DNA of 64,000 nt from Desulfosporosinus nitroreducens (GTDB lineage Bacteria; Bacillota; Desulfitobacteriia; Desulfitobacteriales; Desulfitobacteriaceae), in contig NZ_JAMHFY010000002.1 of the NCBI RefSeq assembly GCF_023897015.1, positions 248,001 to 312,000 on the forward strand. Reading direction: 5' to 3'. The position numbers and the translations under genes were made by a program. Under the pieces are notes generated by a model that was not told the origin of the DNA, ran no database searches, and saw only the letters and a program-made list of their open reading frames with translations. Positions 62,376-64,000 of the stretch are shown piece after piece. Each line of letters opens with the position of its first letter. Positions within the stretch are counted from its first letter, which is position 1.

Positions 62376-62963
62376 TCATTGTTTGATTTTAAAGGCTCCC
62401 CGCATTAGCTCAAACACTAATTCTTCAATACCTTCCAAAGGACGAGGTTTCTTAGAACTCACCCAATCACTGATTGCAGCATCTAATGTACCGAAGAACA
62501 TCTGTCGACCCACTTTTACGTCAGCTAATATGATTTCTTGTTTCTCCACACCTTCTGTTAGAACTTGCTCAATTAAATGGAAATATTCGCGTAGAGGCCC
62601 AGAAATAGCCTCCCTAATTTTCGGGTCTGATTGTCTAAGCTCAATCTGTGTAACTATAGCTAGCGAACGATTTTCCTCCATGTATTTGAAGTGAGTTCGA
62701 ATTATACAGAATAATCGTTCTTGGGTTGTCTGACATTTGACTATCGACTGACGAATTTCTTGAATAAAATTCCCCATTCGATCCGAAAAAAGACTGACCA
62801 AAATATCTTCTTTATTCTTGAAGTACAAATAAATGGTTCCATCAGCAACTCCAGCTAATTTAGCAATTTTGGATACTTGGCAGGTAAAATAGCCATATTC
62901 TGCAAAAGCCTCCGTGGCTGCATCTAAAATTGCCTGATATTTTTCCTCACGGGGCTTACTCAT
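62376..62963 (-). CDS. TetR-family transcriptional regulator
   Basis: The 195-residue protein has the N-terminal TetR helix-turn-helix: AILDAATEAFAEYGYFTCQVSKIAKLAGVADGTIYLYFKNKEDIL. The C-terminal ligand domain resembles FadR/YsiA-type fatty-acid regulators (PLREYFHLIEQVLTEGVEKQEI). The target is not known. ATG 62963 lies 11 bases after GGGAG. Confidence 0.88.
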   Translation of the reverse strand: MSKPREEKYQAILDAATEAFAEYGYFTCQVSKIAKLAGVADGTIYLYFKNKEDILVSLFSDRMGNFIQEIRQSIVKCQTTQERLFCIIRTHFKYMEENRSLAIVTQIELRQSDPKIREAISGPLREYFHLIEQVLTEGVEKQEIILADVKVGRQMFFGTLDAAISDWVSSKKPRPLEGIEELVFELMRGAFKIKQ

Positions 62964-63040
62964 TAGTTCACGAGCTCCCTTCTTCACAGTAAAGATAGAC
63001 CTAATACTTTAGATCATATCATATTTCGAAACTTCTCACA

Positions 63041-63331
63041 TCATCTGCCGGGATACTGTCTTAAAATTATTTGCCCCTTCTCTGTGAGTACCCAAAAAGT
63101 AAACGCCTGAGTAGAAAGAAAACCACAGCCTTCACAGTGACCGCTGCATTGATCTATTCCACAACCGGGACTGCAAGCTTGTCCTAAGATCTCACGACGA
63201 ACATATCCCATATGTTCCATTTGCTCCAGAGCACTTTCAAGCTCTCTAACTGAATAGCCTACCTCTGTAGCAAGCTGTGTCATTGATAATGATTCTTTTC
63301 GTGATAGCACTTCCATAATGCCTGTAAGCAA
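63041..63331 (-). CDS. Cys-rich winged-helix protein, FeoC-like
   Basis: The 96-residue protein has an N-terminal winged helix (LSMTQLATEVGYSVRELESALEQMEHMGYV) and then six cysteines in a short stretch (CSPGCGIDQCSGHCEGCG). The fold and place next to feoB fit FeoC, which is thought to sense iron or redox state through cysteines or an Fe-S cluster. The start is TTG 63331 after GGGGGTG. Confidence 0.75.
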   Translation of the reverse strand: MLTGIMEVLSRKESLSMTQLATEVGYSVRELESALEQMEHMGYVRREILGQACSPGCGIDQCSGHCEGCGFLSTQAFTFWVLTEKGQIILRQYPGR

Positions 63332-63361
63332 TCCGCTTCACCCCCAAAGGGTTTTTTTCAT

Positions 63362-64000
63362 TTATTGAAAGCCAAAAAGCTGTCCTCCATGAAAAATAAG
63401 CCAGCCTATGATAAAACTAAGGATTAGGTTATAAGCAACTCCAAAACTTGTCCAACCCAAGCTTCTTGATTCCTTATAGGTTGTAACAACGGATGCCAGG
63501 CAAGGGATATAAAGCATATATACTACCAGAAAGGTATATGCCCCTAAAGGAGTCATTGCCCCAGTCATTGCCTGTGCGATGGACTGCGACGCATCAGCAG
63601 CAACACCGTATAAAATACCTAAGGTCGATAATGTCGTTTCTTTAGCAGTAAATCCAAAGACAATCGCAACCATAATCCGCCAGTCGAATCCTAACGGCTG
63701 CCCGATAAAAGCTAACCAACCGCCCATTTTCCCTGCCCACGTTTCATTCATCGGGACTCCTTGTGGATAAGAGCTTAGGACCCAAACCACAATCGAAGCT
63801 ACTAAAATGAACGTCCACGCCCTTTTCAAGAAAGAATATGTTTTTTGCCACGTAGGCAAGAGCACATTGCGAATAGTGGGAACATGGTATAGGGGGAGTT
63901 CCATGACGAAGGCAGAGCGTTCCTTTTGCCTAACCACTCTTCTTAAAAAGAGCGCGGAGAACATTACGAGAAGCATACTTAATAACAATAGACTTACCAT
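63362..64000 (-). CDS. feoB: Ferrous iron transport protein B, C-terminal part (cut by window edge)
   Basis: The visible 212 residues are the end of the FeoB membrane domain: about six transmembrane segments with ELPLYHVPTIRNVL, the second gate half FGFTAKETTLSTLGILYGV and a CLASVVTTYKE Cys segment. FeoB imports Fe(II) under anaerobic conditions. The GTPase domain would lie beyond 64000. The FeoC-like gene follows 30 bp downstream. Confidence 0.95.
   Translation of the reverse strand: MVSLLLLSMLLVMFSALFLRRVVRQKERSAFVMELPLYHVPTIRNVLLPTWQKTYSFLKRAWTFILVASIVVWVLSSYPQGVPMNETWAGKMGGWLAFIGQPLGFDWRIMVAIVFGFTAKETTLSTLGILYGVAADASQSIAQAMTGAMTPLGAYTFLVVYMLYIPCLASVVTTYKESRSLGWTSFGVAYNLILSFIIGWLIFHGGQLFGFQ

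Overview
The window looks like a chromosomal segment of an anaerobic, endospore-forming Firmicute, most likely of the Desulfosporosinus/Desulfitobacterium group. This is inferred from gene content, not from a database search. The evidence is AT-rich DNA with strong G-rich ribosome binding sites and many TTG/GTG starts, together with sporulation genes (spo0A, prkA-yhbH, a pdaB-like deacetylase, an unusually short spoVM). Futalosine-route menaquinone genes (mqnA, mqnE, menG), a siroheme/4Fe-4S reductase-like protein, a 4Fe-4S ferredoxin, feoB and a UGA-containing HesB-like selenoprotein also point to anaerobic respiration. No phage, transposase, CRISPR array or rRNA was seen.

Layout. 0-8 kb: yhbH (cut by the window edge), prkA, a cobalamin adenosyltransferase, TPR proteins, a pdaB-like deacetylase and a YitT membrane protein. 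8.3-15 kb: tRNA-Arg(CCG), then a minus-strand operon of a thymidylate-kinase-like gene followed by oppA-B-C-D-F. 15-19 kb: spo0A with a Spo0A box over its promoter, a ferredoxin, a DUF1858-siroheme protein with a 48-residue zinc-ribbon partner, several small membrane proteins and spoVM with a sigma-E-like promoter. 19.2-19.6 kb: a 383-bp, GC-rich, elaborately self-complementary intergenic element. 19.6-30 kb: psd-pssA, dinG, pabAB-pabC, a ferritin-like protein and a flagellar-type gene pair (FliK-like and FlhB-C-like). 30-41 kb: phosphodiesterase, mqnE, uvrC, a NlpC/P60 hydrolase under a c-di-AMP riboswitch, a UPF0210/ACT pair, the HesB-like selenoprotein and an HD hydrolase. 41-54 kb: pepF, pheA with a structured leader, thrC, a nucleoside kinase, tautomerase, GIY-YIG protein, mqnA, FAH protein, nth, an HD-GYP protein and a TSUP transporter. 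54-64 kb: VanW, PRC-barrel and TPR proteins, a diguanylate cyclase, small proteins, YigZ, a thioesterase, a CBS protein, menG, a PadR-MFS efflux operon, TetR, and feoB (cut by the edge) with a Cys-rich winged-helix protein.

The observations most worth following are these. (1) A structured nucleic-acid module occurs in two intergenic regions 25 kb apart. Two of its hairpins show compensatory base changes between copies. One copy sits in a 383-bp element closed by a roughly 41-bp imperfect stem; the other lies in the pheA leader, where its last hairpin overlaps a terminator. (2) A HesB/IscA-like gene has an in-frame UGA at the first metal-binding Cys position and a SECIS-like hairpin downstream. 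(3) Several very small genes are present, including a 21-residue SpoVM. (4) A c-di-AMP riboswitch controls a cell-wall hydrolase.
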